From Halobacteriales archaeon YIM A00013 (GTDB taxonomy: Archaea; Halobacteriota; Halobacteria; Halobacteriales; Haloarculaceae), in NCBI GenBank assembly GCA_025041195.1, contig JAKCFM010000001.1, positions 868,001 to 932,000 on the forward strand: a stretch of DNA of 64,000 nt, given 5' to 3'. This document shows, piece after piece, positions 7,058 to 14,760 of the stretch (position 1 is the first letter of the stretch; each line of letters begins with the position of its first letter). Under the pieces are notes generated by a model. It was given only the letters and a program-made list of their open reading frames with translations. It was not told the DNA's origin and did no database searches. The position numbers were made by a program, and so were the translations under genes.

Positions 7058-7306
7058 ATGAGAAAGATGAGTTTTGATTCGATTTCGTTAGGCGAAGAAG
7101 TCTGTTGGCCGCATAAGATAGACTGGGGCAAGGTACTCCGGGTTCATAATGGCGAAATCAGTGTGAGTTCTGGCGATAGATTCGTTTTCGAGGTGAAGAA
7201 TTCCGACCCGTTCGAAATAGTGAGTACAGTAACAGGGGAACGAATATTTGCGAATCATCTAAGAGTACGAGATGAGACTGGAAAAATTCGAAAAATAGAG
7301 TGTTAA
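7058..7306 (+). CDS. Hypothetical 82-residue small protein
   Basis: An 82-residue protein (MRKMSFDSISLGEEVCWPHK); a second ATG three codons in (7067) is an equally possible start. Beta-rich with a probable small-barrel fold (GKVLRVHNGEISVSSGDRFVFEV). No family recognised. It is separated from both neighbours and from the 107-residue gene at 5695, to which it has only a loose resemblance. Confidence 0.55.
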   Translation: MRKMSFDSISLGEEVCWPHKIDWGKVLRVHNGEISVSSGDRFVFEVKNSDPFEIVSTVTGERIFANHLRVRDETGKIRKIEC

Positions 7307-7446
7307 AATCGTTAGAGAGATAATTTATCGGCAATATACTCCTATTCAAACCATTCTCTTAATCCGTTTCTGAGGGCGTTTTGGGACAATCCGATGCTCA
7401 TTACTCGGTGATCGATGGAATGGCTTAGAGAGCGTTGTGAGCGTTC

Positions 7447-7971
7447 GTGAAGGAGTACGACAGTCGTCGGGAGGCTCTTCTCGACAATATTCAGTCGGAT
7501 GAGAACCGAGAGGATCTAACACTGCCTGCTCAGGCCCGAAAATGGTCGAAAGCGGTCCGTGTGGACTACGTTGAGGAGGGTCAACGGTACTTTGGATATG
7601 TCAACGAACTAGGTGACAATTGTCACTCAGAAAGCTTACATATTCCTTCCCGGAGTATGGGAGATGTGAAACGGATTGCGAAGGGTACCGAATACTCGGC
7701 TCAGCATGTCTCTCGGGTAGTTTCGTACATTTTGTACCCTGAACACGTGCAAGAAAATATCGGAGAACGTGGTGGACTATCGAAGACCGTTGCGTATACG
7801 GTCCCATCCCGGTGTACGGATGTGGAGAATGCTCAGAAGGCTCTGGAACTAATCGCAGAACTCGGTGAGTATTTCGAGGGTAAAGGTGGTATCGACAGCG
7901 AGAAGCGGGATATCATCAACTGGTCGATCAAGCAGGCAAACGAGACTGGTGAGGTTTCGGTTTGGAGTTAG
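7447..7971 (+). CDS. HTH-containing protein of the element (174 residues)
   Basis: A 174-residue protein starting at GTG 7447. The middle (SMGDVKRIAKGTEYSAQHVSRVVSYIL, about residues 73-99) has the layout of a helix-turn-helix. Codons 54-62 (NELGDNCHS) are encoded by a 25-base segment, 7606-7630, identical to palindrome six of the non-coding array (5458-5482). The stop lies inside the presumed start of the next gene. The family is not recognised; a DNA-binding role in replication, partition or control is inferred. Confidence 0.6.
   Translation: MKEYDSRREALLDNIQSDENREDLTLPAQARKWSKAVRVDYVEEGQRYFGYVNELGDNCHSESLHIPSRSMGDVKRIAKGTEYSAQHVSRVVSYILYPEHVQENIGERGGLSKTVAYTVPSRCTDVENAQKALELIAELGEYFEGKGGIDSEKRDIINWSIKQANETGEVSVWS
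7606..7630. repeat. In-gene copy of palindrome six
   Basis: 25 bases identical to 5458-5482, centred on the 14-base palindrome with half-site GTGACAA. The following bases (CTCAGAAAGCTTACA) match, with one change, the right flank of palindrome one at 5200-5214. It lies in a reading frame, so the copy is both coding and dyad. Confidence 0.8.
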
Positions 7972-8602
7972 CGATGCTGATCTACTCGCTAAGTCGATTT
8001 CCGACAACAAGCGTGATATCAGTCAAGATACCGGGCCACTCCAACGCGCGCAAGCTGTTAAGCGGCTTAAAGACATGGAGAATCTTACTAACGGTGAGCT
8101 TGGCGAACGGCTTAGCGTCTCAAAGTCTACAATTCGGAAGTGGTTAGAACCGTTCAATTGGGAAGAGGATACTTGTATTCAGCCCAATATCTATGGTAAA
8201 GAGATCGGCGCGCGCGCCGCTTTCAATCCACGGGATATTCCGGTGAGAACAATGATTGCGGTTCGTCGTGCAGTCGGTGGTGGAGAACTGGGGGTGAAGG
8301 CACTCAAGTATGCACAGGAACATGATTTGCCATCATCGGCAGTTAGAGAGGCTAAAGGCGACAATGACTATGATTTCTTTGTCGGACTTTGGAACGAGGC
8401 TAATTCACGTTCGGACGAATTAATAGAATCATCCCTATCTAACCACACTGTCTATGATACACACCCAGGAACTGAGGGGTGTCAAAAAATTAATTTGGGA
8501 GAAATTTACCCGTCGATGGGCGAGATAAGACCTTCAAACAGCGTATGCGGGAAGGTAAGGAGTTTGAAGAGATTGAAGGGGAGAAGGCGGAACAGCGTAT
8601 GA
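7949..8602 (+). CDS. ParB/KorB-like HTH protein, probably frameshifted near its end
   Basis: From GTG 7949 the frame encodes a protein with a ParB-like helix-turn-helix near residues 30-70 (RAQAVKRLKDMENL then NGELGERLSVSKSTIRKWLEP). The start is uncertain; it overlaps the previous gene by 23 bases and lacks a Shine-Dalgarno. After codon 185 or so the text becomes basic and implausible, whereas the -1 frame continues sensibly from about 8494 (PVDGRDKTFKQRMREGKEF) into 8545-8964. A one-base loss between about 8500 and 8515 is the simplest explanation; a programmed shift is possible. Codons near 8198-8219 carry an inverted copy of palindrome two. Role in partition or copy control is inferred. 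Confidence 0.55.
   Translation: MRFRFGVSDADLLAKSISDNKRDISQDTGPLQRAQAVKRLKDMENLTNGELGERLSVSKSTIRKWLEPFNWEEDTCIQPNIYGKEIGARAAFNPRDIPVRTMIAVRRAVGGGELGVKALKYAQEHDLPSSAVREAKGDNDYDFFVGLWNEANSRSDELIESSLSNHTVYDTHPGTEGCQKINLGEIYPSMGEIRPSNSVCGKVRSLKRLKGRRRNSV
8198..8219. repeat. Inverted in-gene copy of palindrome two
   Basis: 22 bases identical to the reverse complement of 5220-5241, including the GC-rich palindrome with half-site CGGCGCG and a flanking AAAGAGAT. Encodes KEIGARA in the ParB-like frame. Confidence 0.75.
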
Positions 8603-8964
8603 AGTCTACCCTGAAACAGAATCAGAACAATACCGCTACCGTCGAACGACGAGAGCGGGAGAAAGGTACCACGAACGAGAAGGTAGCAGAACGCATTGGA
8701 ATCGGTTCTGCCAGTACGTATAGACGTGCTTGTAAGGTATGGGACTATGCACAGGGGTACGACGAACATGAAAATGTCCCTCCACAGTTAGCCGAATGGA
8801 TGGTGGACAGTATGGACAGCATACAATGTAGAAACAGTTGGGACATTCTATACTGTATAGTTGAATTCGATCCGAAGCACGTAGCTAAAGGTGGAGCATC
8901 GGCTACGAGCATTTGCCTTTCTGACTGTGTTGTCTGGGTTCGGAAATATATAACAGTAGTATAG
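8545..8964 (+). pseudogene. Out-of-frame C-terminal part of the ParB-like protein
   Basis: This frame is open from 8494. Read after the N-terminal part it gives a charged helical segment and a second HTH-like stretch (NEKVAERIGIGSASTYRRACKVWDYA). ATG 8545 has no Shine-Dalgarno, so independent translation is doubtful. After about 8815 (WMVDSMDS) the sequence changes character, with dyads such as CTATAC-T-GTATAG near 8851-8863, and the last 50 codons look non-native, consistent with lying at the edge of the integrated element. Confidence 0.45.
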
Positions 8965-8971
8965 ACGTTAA

Positions 8972-9160
8972 CAATATATGATGCTCATATTCGGGCTGGG
9001 CCGTGAAGACGTGTTCCCAATCGAAGATCTGGGGATCAGAAACGCGATGGATTCGCTCTATGATGAGCCATCCAGGGCTGAAAAACATGAGATCGCCACG
9101 CAGTGGCGCCCCAAACGATCGATTGCTGCACTCTATCTCTGGAAACATTATGAGCAGTAA
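8972..9160 (+). pseudogene. 3' remnant of an alkA-type DNA-3-methyladenine glycosylase gene
   Basis: About 60 codons ending HYEQ match the C-terminal end of AlkA/HhH-GPD DNA glycosylases: LIFGLGREDVFPIEDLGIR (the conserved helix-hairpin-helix exit with the catalytic Asp in the ED-x-G region) and WRPKRSIAALYLW. Family members are near 190-300 residues; everything upstream is missing and a stop (TAA 8969-8971) precedes the remnant in frame. The sequence before it belongs to the AT-rich element, so the junction near 8970 looks like the element's right end, inserted into or replacing the 5' part of the host gene. Confidence 0.75.
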
Positions 9161-9540
9161 TGAGATTTGCTCGCGTACGTGCCCATCCTCGTACCAAGCA
9201 GAGTCATAGAGTTTATTTCTAACACTTGATCTAGACAATAATATTTCCAATCAAACCCTCATTTGATTCTCCGGTGTGCTTTATACTCAATGCGCTGGTA
9301 GACTGCGGTACTGGGGAATGTCACGACAGATCATTCACGGCGTATTGTGGGAATTTGGAGACGACTCGTCGTGCCTGGACGGAATTCGGCCGCTATCGTT
9401 GCAGCGTTATCATTTCCAACCCGGGTGTAACGCTGGAACTGATGGCTTACTGGACTGTCCGGTGCACAGGTAGGGAGGTGAGAATCCGTGGATGGAACAA
9501 CACCTTTACAGAGTGATCGGACCCCAGACACAAAGTAACA
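9161..9540 (+). other. Long leader region of the first secreted repeat protein
   Basis: A 380-base stretch containing a promoter (9262-9287) and about 250 bases of apparent leader before the ATG at 9541. A possible upstream ORF of 51 codons begins ATGTCACGACAG at 9318, at the right distance from the TATA box for leaderless translation, but it has no recognisable product. The second gene of the pair has the same arrangement. Confidence 0.45.
9262..9287 (+). promoter_or_regulatory. Duplicated promoter, copy 1
   Basis: TTTGATTCTCCGGTGTGCTT followed by TATACT. It aligns with 10025-10050 (TTTGATCCTCCGGTAG..TTATACT), and a second matching block (CTGGGGAATGTCACGA at 9311) follows, so promoter and leader were duplicated with the gene. 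Confidence 0.55.
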
Positions 9541-9933
9541 ATGACACGTACACTGCGAACCGCACTGACCGCACTCCTCGTCGCGACGCTCGTCGCAGGC
9601 GGGGCTGGTACCGCTGCTGCAGAGTCAACCGCTATCAATAGCGGCGATACCACGGTCGTAAACGATAACGATCTTGTGGACGTGGACGATACGTTGAATA
9701 ACATCTCGGCGAACGTCCTGGGTATCCAGGTCGACGACTCGGAGCTTAACGTGCTCTCTAAAGACGACGACCACCACTACCACCCACAGGAGTCGACCGA
9801 GATCAACAGCGGTGGCACCACGGTCGTGAACGACAACGATCTGGTCGAGCTGGACGAGACGGCCAACAACATCAGCGCTAACGTGCTGGGTGTGCAGGTC
9901 GACGACAGCGACGCTGACATCCTCTCAGCGTAA
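9541..9933 (+). CDS. Secreted two-repeat protein
   Basis: A 130-residue exported protein. Residues 1-27 are a Sec signal peptide (MTRTLRTALTALLVATLVAGG...AAAE). The rest is two copies of a roughly 45-residue unit, each INSG-x-TTVVNDNDLV-x-x-D-x-T-x-NNISANVLG-x-QVDDS, joined by a His-rich linker (DDDHHYH). The unit is acidic, Asn/Val-rich and probably beta-structured; the family is not recognised. The alternating NDN/NNIS text recalls surface fibre or coat proteins, but that is only resemblance. It is followed by a T-run terminator and a one-repeat paralogue at 10285. Confidence 0.75.
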   Translation: MTRTLRTALTALLVATLVAGGAGTAAAESTAINSGDTTVVNDNDLVDVDDTLNNISANVLGIQVDDSELNVLSKDDDHHYHPQESTEINSGGTTVVNDNDLVELDETANNISANVLGVQVDDSDADILSA

Positions 9934-9951
9934 TTCGGCAGAGTCACCGCC

Positions 9952-9958
9952 TTTTTTT
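9952..9958 (+). terminator. T-run terminator after the two-repeat gene
   Basis: Seven T residues 19 bases after the stop codon, typical of archaeal intrinsic termination. Confidence 0.5.
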
Positions 9959-10024
9959 GGTTGCTAGCCCGGTAGCGCTAGCCGTAAAATACGAGCTAAC
10001 ATGAGTTGCCGATTCAACTGGCTA

Positions 10025-10050
10025 TTTGATCCTCCGGTAGCTATTATACT
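10025..10050 (+). promoter_or_regulatory. Duplicated promoter, copy 2
   Basis: Matches 9262-9287 (TTTGAT-CTCCGGT and TTATACT). An ATGACACGA at 10082, about 33 bases downstream of the TATA box, opens a 60-codon ORF of unknown meaning before the real gene at 10285. Confidence 0.55.
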
Positions 10051-10226
10051 TCTCCTCGTGGAGTAGGACGACACTGGGGGAATGACACGAGCAGATATAC
10101 TTCTGCGAGCGGCTGTCCCGTTTGCAGATCCACGTCTAACCGTTCACATGGTGGCCACAGCCGGGTACAGACATAGCTGCCGGCAGCCCCGGTTGACGAT
10201 CTCGTGTGAACACCGGACAGATCTAC

Positions 10227-10249
10227 AATGCGTGCGTCACGCACGCATT
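10227..10249 (+). repeat. Hairpin in the leader of the one-repeat gene
   Basis: Perfect 11-base arms AATGCGTGCGT and ACGCACGCATT separated by one base, 36 bases before the ATG at 10285. As RNA it would form a strong stem just upstream of the start codon; no such stem is obvious in the first leader. Confidence 0.65.
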
Positions 10250-10284
10250 GATGCCGTGTACTGACCCCAGCCACGAATCAGACC

Positions 10285-10509
10285 ATGACACGAATACTAC
10301 GGACGACGTTGTTAGTCGCATTGATCGTCGCTATTTCAGCAGGTGGCGTCGGAACGGCCGTCGCCGAAACGACGGAGATCAACAGCGGCTGTACGACAGT
10401 GGTCAACGATGACGACCTTGTCGACATCGATGATTCATTGAACAACATCTCAGCAAACGTGCTGGGCGTGCAGGTCGACGACAGTAACGCAGACATCCTC
10501 TCCAGCTAA
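10285..10509 (+). CDS. Secreted one-repeat paralogue
   Basis: A 74-residue exported protein: signal peptide at residues 1-27 (MTRILRTTLLVALIVAISAGG) and a single INSGCTTVVNDDDLVDID...NNISANVLGVQVDDS unit, strongly similar to both units of the 130-residue protein at 9541. One Cys replaces a small residue in INSGCTT. The gene keeps its own copy of the promoter, so the pair arose by tandem duplication followed by unit loss or gain. Confidence 0.75.
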   Translation: MTRILRTTLLVALIVAISAGGVGTAVAETTEINSGCTTVVNDDDLVDIDDSLNNISANVLGVQVDDSNADILSS

Positions 10510-10525
10510 CGTATCTGGACAGCAG

Positions 10526-10534
10526 TTTTTTTTT
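10526..10534 (+). terminator. T-run terminator
   Basis: Nine T residues 17 bases after the stop at 10509 and just before the convergent SDR gene. Confidence 0.5.
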
Positions 10535-10537
10535 GGC

Positions 10538-11377
10538 TCACCAGGAGCGTTCGAACTCAGGATCGAACAGCTGTGCGGATGTCGGCGCCGGATCGCCCGG
10601 CGTGACGTTGTACTCACTGAAGCTCTCGATGCCAATCTCCTGGAGGATTTCCTCGTCGTAGCAAGCGTTGCCGGAAAACGTGTCCGGATCACGATCCAGA
10701 ATCTCAAGAACAGAGTCGGCGACGATCTCTGACGTCCGCCAGTCGTCTTCCGTACCGAGACCGAAGTATCGCGTCGCCCGGGTGTCGATACCCGTCACTG
10801 GCCAGATCGTGTTCGCAGCGATCGAATCGTTACGAAGTTCGCGGGCGAGTGACAGCGTCACGAACGACATTCCAAGTTTCGACCAGGCGTAGGCTGCACT
10901 TCCCGGTGATCGATCGGTCGTGACCGGTGGCGCATTGGTGAGGATGTGACCGCCCCCAATCGAACGGAGATGGGGGATAAATGCGCGGCTCGTTAGGTAC
11001 GTCCCCCGAACGTTCACGTCAGTTACGAGATCGAACCGGTTGGCTGGCATCTCAGCCACGTTTGCCAGTTGGATCGCGCTGGCGTTGTTGATCACGATAT
11101 CGATTTCACCGAAATGATCGATTGCCTCGTCTACAGCCTCCGTGATCTGCGTTTCGTCCCTGAGGTTCAGCTGGATTGCCTTCGCGTCAACCCCTCGCGC
11201 TTCGCATTCGGTCTTCGTCTTGTGGATGGACCCCGGAAGCTCGCCGCCCTCCTCGACGGTTTTTCCGGTCGAAACGATGTTACAGCCCTTCTCGGCAAGT
11301 GTCAGCGCGATCTGCTTGCCGATCCCCCTTGTCGTCCCCGTGATAAACGCCGTCCGCCCGTCGAAATCGTACTCCAT
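10538..11377 (-). CDS. Short-chain dehydrogenase, HSDL2-like
   Basis: A 279-residue SDR. The nucleotide-binding TGTTRGIG motif (residues 14-21), NNAS and the catalytic YAWSK are present. The usual catalytic serine position reads TNAPPV, as in HSDL2-type SDRs whose loop is a variant of NISPP. Substrate unknown; HSDL2 relatives act in lipid metabolism. It is the distal gene of a leftward group with an enoyl-CoA hydratase-like and a thiolase gene, which supports an acyl-CoA or hydroxyacyl role. Confidence 0.85.
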   Translation of the reverse strand: MEYDFDGRTAFITGTTRGIGKQIALTLAEKGCNIVSTGKTVEEGGELPGSIHKTKTECEARGVDAKAIQLNLRDETQITEAVDEAIDHFGEIDIVINNASAIQLANVAEMPANRFDLVTDVNVRGTYLTSRAFIPHLRSIGGGHILTNAPPVTTDRSPGSAAYAWSKLGMSFVTLSLARELRNDSIAANTIWPVTGIDTRATRYFGLGTEDDWRTSEIVADSVLEILDRDPDTFSGNACYDEEILQEIGIESFSEYNVTPGDPAPTSAQLFDPEFERSW

Positions 11378-11442
11378 GGTTCAGTCTCGCCGCGGATCGG
11401 TATAAATGATAGGAAGTAAACAATTGGGCCGTTGTTGTGGGT

Positions 11443-12234
11443 TCACTCCCCGGTAAACTCGGGATCGCGGCGTTCCATGAATGCAGTTGCGCCTTCGACG
11501 TGATCGTCTGTGGCGAACACGGCAGCCTGGTGGGCTGCTTCTCGCGTCATTGCCTGGTGGAGTGACTGCTCAATTCCCTGGTTAAGTGCGCGTTTCGAGG
11601 TTTCCAGCGCGACGGTTGGCCCGTCGGCGATCTGCTGGATGAACTGTGTGGCCAGTTCGTCGAACGATTCGTGGTAGACGTGATTGACGAGTCCGAGTTC
11701 GAGCGCTCGCTCGGCGTCGACGATCTCTCCGGTGAACACCAGCTCTTTGGCGACGTTGAGTCCAACCGTCCGGACGAGGAAGTATGAGGTTCCGGTGTCG
11801 ACAGCGAGTCCAACGTTGCGAAAGCCAAAGCTGATCTTGCCGTCGCTGCTCGCCAGCTGGATATCACAGGCCAGCGCGAGGTTTGCACCGGCACCAAAAG
11901 CAATTCCGTCGAGCAACGCGATTGTCGGTAGTCTGCACTCATAGACACGCTGGATTGCGCGACTGGTGAGCTCGTGAATACGACGAACTGCCTCGTACAG
12001 AGGGACGTCACCGTTCATCCGCTCTGCCATGGCGTTGATGTCGCCCCCTGAACAGAACGCCCCCTCGCTTCCACGGAGCACGACTGTTCTGGCCGACTCG
12101 TCGTCTTCAACCGCCTCGATCGCCGCCATAATTCCGGTGGCTACCGCTTCCGTTATCGCGTTTTTCACAGTTGGTGCGTTCAGCGTAATCGTCGCCACGC
12201 CCGAATCGACCTCGTAGGTGACTGCATCGCCCAT
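11443..12234 (-). CDS. Enoyl-CoA hydratase/isomerase family protein
   Basis: A 263-residue crotonase-fold protein. The oxyanion-hole segments GAFCSGGDINAM and GIAFGAGANLALACD are clear. The catalytic glutamates of true hydratases are not in their usual places: the segment reads FGFRNVGLAVDTGTSYFL, resembling PaaG-type isomerases with a catalytic Asp after GL-x-x. It is therefore more likely a ring-opening or double-bond isomerase than a classical hydratase. The adjacent thiolase and SDR genes suggest a fatty-acid or aromatic-acid degradation step. Confidence 0.85.
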   Translation of the reverse strand: MGDAVTYEVDSGVATITLNAPTVKNAITEAVATGIMAAIEAVEDDESARTVVLRGSEGAFCSGGDINAMAERMNGDVPLYEAVRRIHELTSRAIQRVYECRLPTIALLDGIAFGAGANLALACDIQLASSDGKISFGFRNVGLAVDTGTSYFLVRTVGLNVAKELVFTGEIVDAERALELGLVNHVYHESFDELATQFIQQIADGPTVALETSKRALNQGIEQSLHQAMTREAAHQAAVFATDDHVEGATAFMERRDPEFTGE

Positions 12235-12286
12235 GGACCATGGCTGCGTCGAACGGGGTTATTTCTTTCGCCCGATTGAAATGATC

Positions 12287-13435
12287 CTAGCTCCGTTCGA
12301 GCAGTGTGGCGACCCCCTGTCCGAAGCCAATACACATCGTTGACAGCGCGGTGTCGTCACCGGTTCGGTGCAGTTCGTGTGCGAGTTTGGTAATGAGCGC
12401 GGCACCCGTCGCGCCGAGCGGGTGTCCGTGTGCAATCGCGCCGCCGTTCACGTTCGTTCGCTCCCAGTCCGCACCGGTCTCCGCAAGCCAGGCGTGAATG
12501 ACGGGGGCAAACGCTTCGTTCACCTCGAACAGGTCAATGTCATCCACCGTGAGTGCGTGGTCCGCAAGGAGTTCGGTCGTCGCCGGGATTGGTCCGGTGA
12601 GCATCGTCACTGGGTCGACACCGACCACGTGACTGTCAATGATCCTGGCGAGGGGGTCCCAGCCCTGCTGTTCTGCGACGGACGCGCTCGTGAGCAACAG
12701 TGCTGACGCGCCATCAACGATTCCCGACGCGTTGCCGGCATGGATTACACCATCGCCAGGTGGCCGAAATGAGAGTCCCAGGGATGCCAACGTTTCACCG
12801 GTCGTTTCAGGTCGTGGGTGTTCATCCCGGCGGATTGTTTCCGTTTCGCCGTCGCGTTCGACTGTTACCGGGGCGATCTGCTCGTCGTAGTGCCCCGCTT
12901 CCCAGGCGTTTGCCCATCGGTGCTGGGAATCCACAGCGATTTCGTCCGCTCTTTCCCGAGTGCATCCCCACTGTTCGGCGATCCGCTCTGCACCCTCTCC
13001 CTGTGTCGTCAGTTCGTCGAACTCTTCGAAGTAGGTGGGCGTCAGTGAGTTGCCATCGGAGCCCATTGGGACGCGTGTCATGTGCTCGACGCCGCCTGCG
13101 ACCACCACGTCGTGCGTTCCTGACTGAATCTGTGCGGCGGCCATGTTCACGGCCTGCTGGCCCGAGCCACACATTCGATTAAGCTGCACGCCTGGCACTC
13201 CCTCACCCCAGCCGGCCACCATTGGTGCGATTCGGCCGATGTTCAGTCCCTGTTCGTCAACTGGCGTGACACAGCCGTAGATCACGTCCTCGACGATCGA
13301 TGGATCGAATCCAACGCGGCGTTCGAGCGCACGGAGTGGCTCCGCTGCGAGATCCTGTGGATGTAGCTCGCTGTACGCGCCGCCTTGCTTGCCAAACGGT
13401 GTCCGAACGGCGTCCACGATCACTGCTGTTTCCAT
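12287..13435 (-). CDS. Acetyl-CoA C-acyltransferase (thiolase)
   Basis: A 382-residue thiolase of normal length. Catalytic residues are visible: the acyl-accepting Cys in LNRMCGSGQQAV, the His in GGAIAHGHPLGATGA and the second Cys in CIGFGQGVA. It catalyses thiolytic cleavage of 3-ketoacyl-CoA, or the reverse condensation. First gene of the leftward trio with the hydratase/isomerase and SDR. The N-terminus (METAVIVDAVRTPFGK) is the family's canonical start. Confidence 0.92.
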   Translation of the reverse strand: METAVIVDAVRTPFGKQGGAYSELHPQDLAAEPLRALERRVGFDPSIVEDVIYGCVTPVDEQGLNIGRIAPMVAGWGEGVPGVQLNRMCGSGQQAVNMAAAQIQSGTHDVVVAGGVEHMTRVPMGSDGNSLTPTYFEEFDELTTQGEGAERIAEQWGCTRERADEIAVDSQHRWANAWEAGHYDEQIAPVTVERDGETETIRRDEHPRPETTGETLASLGLSFRPPGDGVIHAGNASGIVDGASALLLTSASVAEQQGWDPLARIIDSHVVGVDPVTMLTGPIPATTELLADHALTVDDIDLFEVNEAFAPVIHAWLAETGADWERTNVNGGAIAHGHPLGATGAALITKLAHELHRTGDDTALSTMCIGFGQGVATLLERS

Positions 13436-13806
13436 GTATGTCTCAGACTTTCGTGTAGAACTGTAAAAATATGTTCTGTGCTATCACTGGGTGTCTATGG
13501 TTGGTTGTCGTAGAAATTTTCACGATGTTCACTCCGTTACGTTTGCGTCGGTGAGTTCATCTTCCGGAGGGATACGGAGCGATTTCATGATGCGCAGATG
13601 AATATATTGCATCTTGCTATAGCAATATGGGAGACGTCATTGAAGGACGGATTTTTGCGAGTGATTTTGATCGTGTAGATCAAAATCGAGTAAAAACGAG
13701 GTAATCCTTCGGAAATCGTGCCTGACGAATCGACCGAGCAGTGTTCAGATCAGTTTTCCGAATACAGCATGGGGATGGAGCCACCGCATCACGTGGCTTC
13801 ACATCC
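13436..13806. other. Intergenic region with a strong inverted repeat
   Basis: 370 bases without a credible gene. A perfect inverted repeat, GATTTTGATC-GTGTA-GATCAAAATC, lies at 13663-13687, and a shorter TTGCTATAGCAA palindrome is near 13615-13626. The first could be an operator or a factor-independent transcription stop between the divergent and convergent units; neither can be assigned. Confidence 0.5.
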
Positions 13807-14757
13807 CTACTTTGGTTGGCTGAGAACGCTGTTTGACTGCCAGGTTTTCACGACGTGGTCCAGCCCCTCCTCGTAGGTCGGATACCTGGGTTCCCAATCG
13901 GACGCAGCCAGGAGTTTGTCATTCGATGTCGACATCGGTGAGCTGAGAAGGTCCACTTGAACATCCCCCATCTCCTGACGTGCTACCGCCTCCGATATCC
14001 GCTCTGGAGCGGGGGCTCCAAGCCGTTTGGCGAGGGCTACTGAGAACGCAGCCATGGAGACTGGCTCATTATCGACAACGTGCCAGAGACCATCAAGATT
14101 CTCTTCAGCAACTGCAACGAATCCGCTCGCTGCATCACTCACGTGAATACGCGATATTTTAGTTTCTGCCGTTCCATCGATTATTGGTTGGTCTCCATGA
14201 ATAAGGGCCGTTCCGTGTTCTTGCGTGTGATATGCATCTGGAGCGTAAAAATAGCCACATCGTAGGATGCCCACGTTGAAGCCATACTGTTCGCCAGCCT
14301 CCAAGGAGATGTCTTCAGCGTCTACTGCAGACTGGGTTGACGGGTCATCAGGGTGACGTGCTGCATTCTCATCGAATGTGGATCCATCGGGTTGGCGGGC
14401 AACCCAGACGATGCTCTGTTGGAGATACTGCTCTGCATTGACGTGGGCTGCTGCCTTTGTGAGCACCTGAGCCCCTTCCCGACGAACCCGATCGTTACGG
14501 TCCCAATCTTCGGGTGAGGGGTCTTCTGTCGGAATCGCAGTAGCGGCATGAATGATAACATCGGCTCCCTCAGCGGCGCGAATAACCGACTCCGCATCGA
14601 AAACATCACCACGTCGAGGCTCACCACCACGTGATTGGACGATGCTATCACCGCGTCCATCTCGTGTTAGACCGACTACCGTGTGTCCACGGTCGGTGAA
14701 CTGAGAGACGAGCCGCCGACCGAGCACCCCTGTGGCTCCCGCAATGAATACTCGCAT
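13807..14757 (-). CDS. NAD(P)-dependent epimerase/dehydratase family protein
   Basis: A 316-residue extended-SDR protein. The N-terminus MRVFIAGATGVLGRRLVSQF is a Rossmann glycine motif. The usual catalytic YxxxK is not obvious: the equivalent position reads QYGFNVGILRCGYFYAP, as in the atypical SDR group. Substrate unknown. It lies three bases downstream of a RidA gene, so the two are co-transcribed. Confidence 0.8.
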   Translation of the reverse strand: MRVFIAGATGVLGRRLVSQFTDRGHTVVGLTRDGRGDSIVQSRGGEPRRGDVFDAESVIRAAEGADVIIHAATAIPTEDPSPEDWDRNDRVRREGAQVLTKAAAHVNAEQYLQQSIVWVARQPDGSTFDENAARHPDDPSTQSAVDAEDISLEAGEQYGFNVGILRCGYFYAPDAYHTQEHGTALIHGDQPIIDGTAETKISRIHVSDAASGFVAVAEENLDGLWHVVDNEPVSMAAFSVALAKRLGAPAPERISEAVARQEMGDVQVDLLSSPMSTSNDKLLAASDWEPRYPTYEEGLDHVVKTWQSNSVLSQPK

Positions 14758-14760
14758 GCG

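Noticed and set aside
12700-13182. 160-codon ORF opposite the thiolase gene
   Set aside because: Arg/Pro-rich antisense shadow of a well-supported gene.
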